A stretch of 64,000 bases of DNA from Pseudaquabacterium terrae (GTDB lineage: Bacteria; Pseudomonadota; Gammaproteobacteria; Burkholderiales; Burkholderiaceae_C), in the NCBI RefSeq assembly GCF_013266755.1, contig NZ_JABRWJ010000001.1, positions 496,001 through 560,000 of the forward strand. Direction: 5' to 3'. Below the pieces are notes generated by a model. The model saw only the letters and a program-made list of their open reading frames with translations. It was not told the origin of the DNA and ran no database searches. This document shows positions 1 to 7,876 of the stretch, piece by piece. Each line of letters begins with the position of its first letter. The first letter of the stretch is position 1. Made by a program: the position numbers and the translations under genes.

Positions 1-315
1 GGTTCCGAGGTAGCCGTCGGGCTGCTGCTGGCCGGCGAGCCAGCGCGCGGCGTGCTGGACGCGTTCGCGCAGCGTTGCATCGCCGCTGCGCGCGGCGGCG
101 CGTGCGGCGGCGATCAGCCATTTGCCGGCATGCTCGCCGTACCAGTCACCCTCGGTGTTGCGCTCGCGGTGCTCGGGCCCGAAGAGCCGCAGCGCCGGGC
201 TCGCTTCGTCGACGATGAAGCTCGACAGCCGACCGCGCTGGCTGGCGCCGATCGCCTCGCCGAGCAGTCCGCCGAGCGTGACGTCGAGCGTGCTGGCCGT
301 CGTCGCGTGATTCAT
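1..315 (-). CDS. Partial GH127/DUF1680-like glycosidase (N-terminal 105 residues)
   Basis: The ATG at 315-313 opens a frame that runs off the window edge with no stop, so the C-terminal part is missing. The visible part has a GDWYGEHAGKW stretch followed by a helical segment ending in AGQQQPDGYLGT. This is the N-terminal pattern I know from DUF1680/GH127 (beta-L-arabinofuranosidase-type) all-alpha barrels. A GGGGAC stretch lies upstream of the start. The gene is 41 bp downstream of the barrel-FGE gene on the same strand and is probably the last visible member of that operon. The substrate is inferred from the family only. Another six-hairpin glycosidase family is possible. Confidence 0.68.
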   Translation of the reverse strand, partial: MNHATTASTLDVTLGGLLGEAIGASQRGRLSSFIVDEASPALRLFGPEHRERNTEGDWYGEHAGKWLIAAARAAARSGDATLRERVQHAARWLAGQQQPDGYLGT

Positions 316-356
316 CGCTCGTGTCCCCGGGCTTGCGCTCCACCACCAGGCGATGG

Positions 357-2534
357 TCACGCCACGTCCACCACGCAGCGGAATCCGATGCAGGCCGAGC
401 GGTCCTTGCCCGGCGCCATCAGCAGGTACTTGCCGTGCTGGTCGAGCCGCTGCGCCTGCGGGAAGTACCAGTGCGAGGTCTGCGGCAGGTACGCGCTGCC
501 GCCGCGCAGCACCGCGGCGCGGGTGTGTTCGTCCTCGAACTCGTCGGTCCACTGCCAGACGTTGCCGATCAGGTCGAGCACGCCGAACGGGCTGGCGCCC
601 TCGGGATAGGCGTCGACGTCGGCCGGCGGGCCGAGCACACGATCACGCTGCGTCGGCGGCACGGCGTGGGGATTCCAGGCATTGCCCCAGGGATAGAGCC
701 GGCCATCGCTGCCTTGCGCGGCGTATTGCCATTCCCATTCGTGCGGCAGCCGCTTGTGGGCCCACGCGGCGTAGGCGCGGGCGTCTTCGAGGCTGATCCA
801 GGTCACCGGCTTGTTCGACCAGCCGGCGCGCGGCGCGCCATGGACCCAGTCGCGCAGGAAGTTGTGGGTGTCGCGCGGTTGGTAGCCGCTGGCTTCGATG
901 AAGGCGTGGAACTGCTGGTTGGTGACCAGCGTGCGGTCGATGTGAAATGGTTGCAATTGCATCCGATGCCGATGGAAGCGGCGCGCGCTCGACTCCCACG
1001 GGTATTGCACGTCGACGCCGTCCCATTGCTGGCCTTCGATCTCGACGCCGCCGACGACGAAGTCGAAAGCGCCACCGGGGATGCGGACCATGCCGGGCGG
1101 CGGCTCGGCGATCGGCGCCGTGCGCTCGATCGGCACGCAGCTTTGCGGCAGCGAGCGCCAAACGGTCGACAGCGATTGCAGCGGTGTGCGGGCGAGCTCG
1201 GCCATGCGCGCGAGGAAGGCGTCGAGGCCGTCGACGGTGATGCCGGGCGCGATGGCCAGCACGGCGCCGTAACCCTGCGCTTCCAGTTCGAAGTCCAAGA
1301 TGTCGCTAACGCCATCTTGACGCGGCTTCAATTCGCGACCGTGCCAGAGGTCGAGGTAACGTACGCCCTCGACATGCGGCAACGCGAGCTGTTCACCGGC
1401 GATCGGCGACTCGGTGCGATTGACGACGGTCCACAGCGTCGATCCGTCACCCGGAAAGCGGCTCGCGTACACGCCGCGCTGCAAGGTCGGGTAGTACGGT
1501 GTCCATTCCGCGCTGACCAGCAGCGCCGGAAACTGCCGGTAGATCGCCGCGATGCGCCGCAGCGTCTCGGCATCGCGCTCGACCAACTGGTTCCAGATGC
1601 CCCAGACGTTCTCCCAGGCGACATAGCCGATGCCGTTGAAGAAGCAGTACTGCAGGTCGTTGGTGCGCAGCCGGCCCCAGCGGTTCTCGACGTTGATCAT
1701 GTGGCGCGGTTCGAGCCACTTCCACTTGGCGACCGCCGGCACCACGTCGGCCGGCACCTTCTTGCCCCAGCTCTGCACGTTCCAGATCAGCGCCTCCTCG
1801 GCCGACATCGTCGACTCGGGCTGCAGCACGACCGGGCAGCCGCGGGCGTCGCAGGCGTCGTAGAACGCGCGCGGCACGCCGTTGTAGGTGTCGCCGTTCA
1901 GGCCGTCGGCGCCGGTGGCCGCGAAGACCTCGGCGATCGCCTGCCAGTCGGATCGGCCGGTCGGCCGCGTGCCGTTGTCCCAAGGCTTGGTCGGCAGGAA
2001 CACGCGCACGCCGCGGCGGTGGAAATCGGCGATCGCGCCCTTCAGGCCGTCGAGCCCGCCGGGCAGGTCGTGCGCCAGGTCGATCTGGTTGCGGTCGTCG
2101 ATGCCGATGTTCGGGTAGACGTACCAGATCAGCACGCTGTCGACGCCGCCATAACGCCGTTCCAGATCGTCCAGGTAGCGGTCGACGGTGTAGCGGCCTT
2201 CGATGGGGTCGTAGAAGTAGCGGTCCTCGACCATCATCTGCACGTGCACGACATTGCGCTGCGCCCACTGCAGCTCCGGCCGGCGGTAGGCCGCGTCGTC
2301 GTAGCCGATGCGGATCAGGTGCTCGTGGCGCCATTCGCGCAGGCCTTGCAGCCAGTCGGCCGAGGCGGCGTTGACATCGATCTGCCAGTGGCCGATCTCG
2401 GCGAAAGGCCAGCCCGGCGCCTTGCCCGGCGTCGGCAGGTAGCGGCCGGTCGTCACGTGCGAGAACTTCACGCTCGACGTGTGGCCGCTGCCCGGTGCGA
2501 AGGCGATTGCGTCGGAGGGATCTGTGTCGTTCAT
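357..2534 (-). CDS. Putative TIM-barrel glycosidase fused to an FGE/sulfatase-modifying-factor-like domain
   Basis: The product is 725 residues. I chose the ATG at 2534, whose ATGA overlaps the ribokinase stop, over upstream starts that lie inside ribokinase. Residues about 20-460 look like a glycosidase-type barrel (segments such as WYVYPNIGIDD, GLNGDTYNG and VLQPESTMS) followed by a small beta domain. Residues about 482-725 are an FGE-type domain: MVRIPGGAF, VTNQQFHAF, PVTWISLEDARAYAAW, GNVWQWTDEF, LRGGSAY and a terminal GFRCV. The cysteine pair that true formylglycine-generating enzymes carry after the RGGS motif is absent (SAYLPQTSHWYF here), so a sulfatase-activating role is unlikely. 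A carbohydrate-binding or other oxygenase-like role is possible. It sits between ribokinase and a GH127-like gene, which points to glycan breakdown. Confidence 0.75.
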   Translation of the reverse strand: MNDTDPSDAIAFAPGSGHTSSVKFSHVTTGRYLPTPGKAPGWPFAEIGHWQIDVNAASADWLQGLREWRHEHLIRIGYDDAAYRRPELQWAQRNVVHVQMMVEDRYFYDPIEGRYTVDRYLDDLERRYGGVDSVLIWYVYPNIGIDDRNQIDLAHDLPGGLDGLKGAIADFHRRGVRVFLPTKPWDNGTRPTGRSDWQAIAEVFAATGADGLNGDTYNGVPRAFYDACDARGCPVVLQPESTMSAEEALIWNVQSWGKKVPADVVPAVAKWKWLEPRHMINVENRWGRLRTNDLQYCFFNGIGYVAWENVWGIWNQLVERDAETLRRIAAIYRQFPALLVSAEWTPYYPTLQRGVYASRFPGDGSTLWTVVNRTESPIAGEQLALPHVEGVRYLDLWHGRELKPRQDGVSDILDFELEAQGYGAVLAIAPGITVDGLDAFLARMAELARTPLQSLSTVWRSLPQSCVPIERTAPIAEPPPGMVRIPGGAFDFVVGGVEIEGQQWDGVDVQYPWESSARRFHRHRMQLQPFHIDRTLVTNQQFHAFIEASGYQPRDTHNFLRDWVHGAPRAGWSNKPVTWISLEDARAYAAWAHKRLPHEWEWQYAAQGSDGRLYPWGNAWNPHAVPPTQRDRVLGPPADVDAYPEGASPFGVLDLIGNVWQWTDEFEDEHTRAAVLRGGSAYLPQTSHWYFPQAQRLDQHGKYLLMAPGKDRSACIGFRCVVDVA

Positions 2535-3448
2535 GGGTTGATCGTCGAGGAGGATGCCGCGAGCAGGGCATCCACCGCGCTCGCGTCCGGGATGCTGTCC
2601 TGCGCACCGTGCCGCGTGCAGGCGAGGGCGGCAGCGGCGCTGGCGCGGCGCAGCGCGCCCGCCAGGGTTTCGCCCCGGCTCAACGCCGCCACCAGCACGC
2701 CGCAAAAAGTGTCGCCGGCGGCGGTGGTGTCGACCGCCTGCACCGCGAATCCCGGCTGCTGCAGCCGGCCGGCGGGGGTCTTCGCGATGCAGCCGCGTTC
2801 GCCGAGCGTGACGATCACGGTCGGCACCGGCAACTGCTGCAGGCGCTCGTCGAGCGTGCCGTGGCTGCCGGTCAGCGCGGCGAACTCGCCTTCGTTGACG
2901 ATCAGCAGGTCGATCGACGACAGCAGCGCGGCCGGCAGCGCCTGCGCCGGCGCCGCGTTCAGCACGACGCTGACGCGGGCGGTGCGCGCGGCCGCGGCGT
3001 AGGCCGACACGCTGGCCAGCGGGATCTCCAGTTGCAGCAGCAGGTGGCTGACGCCCGTCAGCACCGGCAGGTGCGTCGGCTCGAGCCGCGCATTGGCGCC
3101 CGGCGCCACGGTGATCGCGTTCTCGGCCGCATCGGACACGCAGATGAAGGCGGTGCCGGTCGGCGTGTCGGCAAATCGAACGGCATGCAGCGCGACGCCT
3201 GCTGCGCGCAGCGAGGCTTCGATCGGCGCTGCGAAGGTGTCCTCGCCGAAAGCCGCCAGCAGGGCGGTCACCGCGCCGCCGGCGCGCGCCGCGGCCACCG
3301 CCTGATTCGCGCCCTTGCCGCCGGGGTAGGTGCGGAACTCGCGGCCGAGCACGGTTTCGCCGGGGGCGGGAATGTGCGGCGCGCGGACGACGAAATCGAG
3401 GTTCGCCGAGCCGGCGACCAGGATCGAGGAGGCTTGCGTGCTGTTCAT
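2531..3448 (-). CDS. rbsK: Ribokinase (PfkB family carbohydrate kinase)
   Basis: The product is 305 residues and would phosphorylate D-ribose or a related sugar with ATP in the cytoplasm. The start at MNSTQASSILVAGSANLDF fits ribokinase N-termini; an upstream in-frame start adds 15 poorly conserved residues. Family marks are GSANLDFV near the N-terminus, the PfkB signature with YPGGKGANQAVAAARAGG, and the C-terminal DTTAAGDTFCGVL motif that holds the catalytic Asp and the anion hole. Its stop overlaps the start of the barrel-FGE gene by ATGA, so translation is probably coupled. In this operon it may phosphorylate the sugar released by the neighbouring glycosidases rather than ribose. Confidence 0.9.
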   Translation of the reverse strand: MNSTQASSILVAGSANLDFVVRAPHIPAPGETVLGREFRTYPGGKGANQAVAAARAGGAVTALLAAFGEDTFAAPIEASLRAAGVALHAVRFADTPTGTAFICVSDAAENAITVAPGANARLEPTHLPVLTGVSHLLLQLEIPLASVSAYAAAARTARVSVVLNAAPAQALPAALLSSIDLLIVNEGEFAALTGSHGTLDERLQQLPVPTVIVTLGERGCIAKTPAGRLQQPGFAVQAVDTTAAGDTFCGVLVAALSRGETLAGALRRASAAAALACTRHGAQDSIPDASAVDALLAASSSTINP

Positions 3449-3489
3449 CGGGCGAGTGTCCCGCGTGCTGCGTTGGCGCACCAGCCGGC

Positions 3490-4650
3490 TCAAGGGCGCA
3501 GCGCCTGGTAGACGAGGTTCTGGAACGCGGCGTACGGCCGCGGCAGGTCGGCGCGGTGATCGCTCGGCAGGTGCTGCATCAGCAGAATGGCCACCAGACG
3601 CTCCTCGCGATCGAGGGTGAACCAGGTCGTCGCCGAGCCGGTCCAGCCGAACTGGCCGATCGAGCCGAGGCGGCCGCGCGCGGCCGGGTCCAGCAGCACC
3701 GAGCCACCGAGGCCGAAGCCTTCGCCGGGTGATCCCGGCATCGTCGGCGGCTGCAGCGCCGACAGGTGGTTGCGCATCATCAGCTCGACGGTCTTGCGGC
3801 CGAGCAGCTGCACGCCGTCCAGCGTGCCGCCGTTCAACAGCATCTGCGCGAAGCGTGCGTAGTCGGCGGCCGTCGAATACAGCCCGCCGGCGCCGCTGGG
3901 GTAGGACTTTTGCATCACGCCCGGGGCGGGGGTGTCGATGCGCTGCAGGCGGTCGTCGGCGCCCATCATCGTCAGCTCGACGATGCGGTGGCGTTGTGCC
4001 GGCGGCACCTCGAAGCCGGTGTCGACCATGCCGAGCGGCCCGAGGATGCGCTGCTGCACGAAGCGGTCGAAGGGTTCCTTGGCGACCACCTCGACGAGGC
4101 GGCAGGCGACTTCGGTGTTGACGCCGTCATAGGCGAAGCGTGTCCCGGGTTCGGCGCCGAGCGGCACGCGGGCGACGCGGTCCGCGTACTCGCGCAGGCT
4201 GGTGGCGCCATCGAGATCCACGCCGGCCAGCCCTTCGAGCGCGAAACCTGCCGTGTGTGTCAGCAGGTGCCGCACGGCAATCGACCGTGCAAAGGCCGGC
4301 AGGTAACGTGCAACAGGATCGTCCAGCCCGAGCCGGCCTTCCTCGACCAGCATCATCACCGCGACCGTCGCAATCAGCTTGCTCATCGAACGGATGCGAA
4401 AGATCGAATCGGTCTGCATCGGCAGGCTGCGCGCCAGGTCGCGGTGGCCATGCGCCTGCTGGAACACGATGCGGCCATCGCGCGCGATCAGCGCGACGAC
4501 GCCCATGTAGCCGCCGGGCGCCGTCGAGCGTTGCAGGAAACCGCTCAGCCGCTCCAGCCGTTCAGGCGCGAAGCCGGCCTCGGTCGCCGGTGCCGCCACT
4601 GCCGAACAGCACAGCGCCAGCGTCGCGACCCAGTTGCGCCATCGCGGCAT
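3490..4650 (-). CDS. Beta-lactamase-fold serine hydrolase (class C/EstB-like), exported
   Basis: The product is 386 residues with a signal peptide (MPRWRNWVATLALCCSAVAA). It belongs to the class C beta-lactamase/penicillin-binding-protein-like family, which includes EstB esterases. SMSK is the SxxK nucleophile motif, FAYDGVN supplies the tyrosine of the second motif, and WTGSATTWF stands where KTG is found in lactamases. The lack of KTG favours an esterase or peptidase-like activity over antibiotic resistance. Its ATG overlaps the TonB receptor stop (TGATG), so the two are probably translated together. It may deacylate the substrate that the receptor imports. Confidence 0.85.
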   Translation of the reverse strand: MPRWRNWVATLALCCSAVAAPATEAGFAPERLERLSGFLQRSTAPGGYMGVVALIARDGRIVFQQAHGHRDLARSLPMQTDSIFRIRSMSKLIATVAVMMLVEEGRLGLDDPVARYLPAFARSIAVRHLLTHTAGFALEGLAGVDLDGATSLREYADRVARVPLGAEPGTRFAYDGVNTEVACRLVEVVAKEPFDRFVQQRILGPLGMVDTGFEVPPAQRHRIVELTMMGADDRLQRIDTPAPGVMQKSYPSGAGGLYSTAADYARFAQMLLNGGTLDGVQLLGRKTVELMMRNHLSALQPPTMPGSPGEGFGLGGSVLLDPAARGRLGSIGQFGWTGSATTWFTLDREERLVAILLMQHLPSDHRADLPRPYAAFQNLVYQALRP

Positions 4651-6788
4651 CAGAAGGTCAGCGTGTGCGAGATCGAGACCACGCGGCCGCGGCCCGACCA
4701 GTAGTTGCGGAAACCCACCACCTGCGACCAGCTCAGGATGTAGAACTTGTCGGTCAGGTTCTCGATGCCGAGCGTGAACTTGCCCCAGCGGCCGGCCTCG
4801 TAGTCGACGCTGAAATCGACCAGGGTGTAGCCCTTGGTGTGCTCCTCGCCGGCGGGCTTGCCGACGTTGATGTCGCGCGAGAACAGCGTCGTCGCGCCCA
4901 GCGTCACTTCGGAGCCGGGCAGGAACTTCCAGGTGCCCGACAGCGCGAGCTTGTCCGGGTTGATGTCGTTGACGCCCATCTCGCGATCCAGCGGGCCGCC
5001 GCGCGTGAACCAGGTCTTGCCGCGAATGCGCGAGTACAGGCCGTTGAAGCGCCAGTCCTTCGCGACGTTCAATTCGCCCGACAGCTCGAGGCCCTTGATG
5101 CGCACCGGCAGCCGGTTCATCACGAAGTCGTTGGTCACGGGGTCGATCGACAGCGAGACGCCCAAGTCCGACTTCGAGTCGTAGTACGACGCGCTGAACG
5201 AGCCCAGCTTGCCGCGCCAGTTCAGGCCGATCTCCTGGTTCTTCACGATGATCGCCTGCAGGTCGAGGATGCCCTGCACCGACTGGCCCGGCTGGTTGAC
5301 GTTGCGCAGCGGGATGCCGACGTTCGGCAGCGTGAAGCCCTTGCCGACCGACACGAAGGTCGACCAGCCGGCCGGCAGCTTCAGCACCGCGCCGAGGTTC
5401 GACAGGTTCGCGGTGTAGTCGAGCGTGCCGCCTTGTACCGCGACGCGGTTGCGGAAATACGTGGTGGTGTACGAGTCGACGTGCAATTCGCCGTCCTCGC
5501 GCCGCAGGCCGCCGGACACCGTCAGCGGCCCGACTTCGTACGACAGCTGGCCATAGGGCGCGACGCTCTTGTAGATCATCGGCGGCACCCACAGCCGATC
5601 GGTCAGTGCGAGGCGCTGGTCGGCCTCGTCCCGCACGACATCGACGCCGGTGCGCAGCTCCAGTCCCTGCAGGCCGAAGATGTCCTGGCGCGACCACGCG
5701 GTGCGCAGGCCCTGCTTCTTCGCGCGGATTTCCGATTGATCGATCAGCGTGCCGAGCGGCGCGATCAGCGGGTCCTGGCGGTCTTCGCCGCTCTCGGCCG
5801 GGTAGCGCATCGCCTGCTTCGCGACGTAGGCGTTGATGCTCAGCTGGCCGCCGCCGAGGTTGGCATGGTCGTACGAGACCTGGGTCTGCTGGAAGTCGTT
5901 GAACTCGGTCTTCGCGCCCAGCGGCGCGCCGGGCAAGGAGGTGTTGGTGATGCCGAGATTGCGGTCGCCGTCGACGAGGTGGTAGTTGCCCTTGCCGGTG
6001 ATCTTGAAGTCGGCCAGCGAAGCCTGGATGCGCTGGTCGTTGTCGGTGCCGAAGTTGACGCCGCCCTTGACGAAGACGTTGTTGGCCTTCGAGTCCGCCA
6101 CCGAGCCGCTGGTGTTCAGGCCGATGCGGCGGCCGTTGCCGTCGTAGCTGATGCCGCGGTCGATGTGCGCCACCGAGGCCAGCAGGTCCCAGCGGTCATC
6201 CTTGTGCGCGTAGTTGAAGCCGAGCTTCCAGCTGTCGGAGTCGTCCTTGAACTGCGTCGAGTAGCGGCTGACCACCTGGAATTCGTCGCCCGGCTTGGTC
6301 GGCGTCTTCGATATGTAGTTGATGATGCCGCCGGCCGCGCCGATGCCTTCGGAGGCCGATGGGCCGTTGATCACCTCGATGCGGCCGACCACGCCCATGT
6401 CGGTGAAGGTGGCGTTGCGCGTGCCTTCGCGCAACGGCGAGCCCTGCGGCACGCCGTCGAACAGGCGCAGCGGAATGCGGCCGCGCAGCGTCTCGCCGGT
6501 GTTGCTCATCGCCTGCGACGATTCCGAGTAGCCCGGCACCGAGCGCGCCAGCACCGCGCTGGCGTCCTCGGTCAGGGCGAGCGTGTTCTGCACCTCTTCC
6601 TTGCCGATCACGGTGATCGCGCCGGGGATCTTGTCGACGGCCTTCGCGGTGCGCGTGCCGGTCGTGATGACGGTCTGGACCTTTTCCTCCGCTTTCGGAT
6701 CGGTGGTCGAAGTCGAGGTCTGCGCGTAGGCGGCATGCACTGCGGCGGCGAGCAGCAGAGGTGCGAGCGTGGCCGGAAGTTGTCTCAT
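4650..6788 (-). CDS. TonB-dependent outer membrane receptor
   Basis: The product is 712 residues, typical for the family. It has a signal peptide ending about AAYAQ, a TonB-box-like VQTVITTG, a plug domain (IPGAITVIGKEEVQ, then RIEVINGPSASEGIGAAGGIINY) and a 22-strand-type barrel ending in ISHTLTF with the usual terminal aromatic. The plug resembles siderophore-type receptors, but the operon partners (serine hydrolase, ribokinase, two putative glycosidases) suggest it could take up an oligosaccharide or glycoside. The LysR gene lies 84 bp upstream on the same strand and may control it. The ligand cannot be read from the sequence. Confidence 0.92.
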   Translation of the reverse strand: MRQLPATLAPLLLAAAVHAAYAQTSTSTTDPKAEEKVQTVITTGTRTAKAVDKIPGAITVIGKEEVQNTLALTEDASAVLARSVPGYSESSQAMSNTGETLRGRIPLRLFDGVPQGSPLREGTRNATFTDMGVVGRIEVINGPSASEGIGAAGGIINYISKTPTKPGDEFQVVSRYSTQFKDDSDSWKLGFNYAHKDDRWDLLASVAHIDRGISYDGNGRRIGLNTSGSVADSKANNVFVKGGVNFGTDNDQRIQASLADFKITGKGNYHLVDGDRNLGITNTSLPGAPLGAKTEFNDFQQTQVSYDHANLGGGQLSINAYVAKQAMRYPAESGEDRQDPLIAPLGTLIDQSEIRAKKQGLRTAWSRQDIFGLQGLELRTGVDVVRDEADQRLALTDRLWVPPMIYKSVAPYGQLSYEVGPLTVSGGLRREDGELHVDSYTTTYFRNRVAVQGGTLDYTANLSNLGAVLKLPAGWSTFVSVGKGFTLPNVGIPLRNVNQPGQSVQGILDLQAIIVKNQEIGLNWRGKLGSFSASYYDSKSDLGVSLSIDPVTNDFVMNRLPVRIKGLELSGELNVAKDWRFNGLYSRIRGKTWFTRGGPLDREMGVNDINPDKLALSGTWKFLPGSEVTLGATTLFSRDINVGKPAGEEHTKGYTLVDFSVDYEAGRWGKFTLGIENLTDKFYILSWSQVVGFRNYWSGRGRVVSISHTLTF

Positions 6789-6872
6789 GTCTCGCTATCG
6801 TTGTGGTGAAAGGCGCAGCGAGTCTCGGGCCTCGGCCCGGCCCGACAAATCATCCGCGGCTATGTTCAGCCG

Positions 6873-7787
6873 CTACTTTTTCTTGCTTGCGGCCGGCACC
6901 TTGCTCGTGCGCTTCATCAGCCCGCGCGCCTCTTCGAGGAAGGCGTTGACGAGCCGGATGCGCACCGTCGCGCGCGACCACACGATGCCCATGCGGCGCG
7001 GCTCGAAGGGCATCGGCAGGGGGATGCGCACGAGCTTCAGCCCCTCGGGCCAGGGCCGCGACCAGTCGGGCACCAATGACACGCCGAGCCCGCGGTCGAC
7101 CATCACCGCGATCGCGTTCAGCGCATTCAGCTCGAAGCGCTCCTGCGGCGCGATGCCGGCGAGCTGCAGGTACTGCTCGGCGAGCCGCCCGCCCCATTGC
7201 TGGCGGTCGAAGCGGATCAGCGGCTCGTTGGCCAGCAGCTCGTGCGGATCACGCCCGGCCATGGCTTGCGGCGCCAGCACCACCAGCGGCTCCTCGCGCA
7301 GCAGCAGCCAGTCGCAGGTCTTCGGCAGCGCATAGGGCGCCTGCAGCACGATCGCCGCATCGAGCTCGCCGCTCTCGACGGCGCGGTACAGCTCGGGCGA
7401 GAAGCCCGGCTTGATGAAGACCTTGATGCGCGGAAAGCGCTCGACCATGCGCGCCAGGATGTCGGGCAGCATGCCGGTCAGCGCATTGGTGCCGGCGCCC
7501 AGGCGCAATTCGCCGGCGGTGTTCTCGTCGTTGGCCAGCGCGCTCAGGTCGGCGACGTCGTGCAGCAGCTGCCGCGCACGCTCGAGGATGCGCGCACCGG
7601 CCTCGGTGATGCTGACGGTGCGACCGGCGCGCGCGAACAGCGGTGCGCCGATCTCGCGCTCCAGCGTGCGGATCTGCTGCGCCACCGCCGCCGGCGTGAC
7701 GTTCAGCAGCCGCGCCGCGGCGGCCATCGAGCCCTGGTCGGCGACGGTGACGAAGGTGTTCAGGAACTGGGTATCCACGAGCGGCAT
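6873..7787 (-). CDS. LysR-family transcriptional regulator
   Basis: The product is 304 residues from MPLVDTQFLNTFVTVADQ; an upstream in-frame start would add 14 residues. The N-terminal winged helix-turn-helix is clear (GSMAAAARLLNVTPAAVAQQIRTLE), followed by the LysR substrate-binding domain (LRLGAGTNALTGMLPDIL; GLGVSLVPDW). The C-terminus is a lysine-rich tail ending KKK. The gene is first in a minus-strand series with the TonB receptor and is divergent from the large CHAT gene across an 89-bp gap, so it could control either side. Confidence 0.92.
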   Translation of the reverse strand: MPLVDTQFLNTFVTVADQGSMAAAARLLNVTPAAVAQQIRTLEREIGAPLFARAGRTVSITEAGARILERARQLLHDVADLSALANDENTAGELRLGAGTNALTGMLPDILARMVERFPRIKVFIKPGFSPELYRAVESGELDAAIVLQAPYALPKTCDWLLLREEPLVVLAPQAMAGRDPHELLANEPLIRFDRQQWGGRLAEQYLQLAGIAPQERFELNALNAIAVMVDRGLGVSLVPDWSRPWPEGLKLVRIPLPMPFEPRRMGIVWSRATVRIRLVNAFLEEARGLMKRTSKVPAASKKK

Positions 7788-7876
7788 TTCAGCAGAAACG
7801 ACGACGACGGCGCCGCGGCGCGACGGCATGATCCGTCCGGTTGCGGGCGGCGTCGCTCGCCGGGAGGCACAGCGTC

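Noticed and set aside
321-3002. Long plus-strand reading frame of 893 codons opposite the barrel-FGE gene
   Set aside because: It is antisense to genes with clear family motifs, is dominated by Arg, Val and Ala from the reverse of a high-GC coding strand, and shows no recognisable domain.
3490-4650. The serine hydrolase as an antibiotic-resistance beta-lactamase
   Set aside because: The KTG motif is not present and the gene sits inside an uptake operon, so an esterase-like role is better supported.
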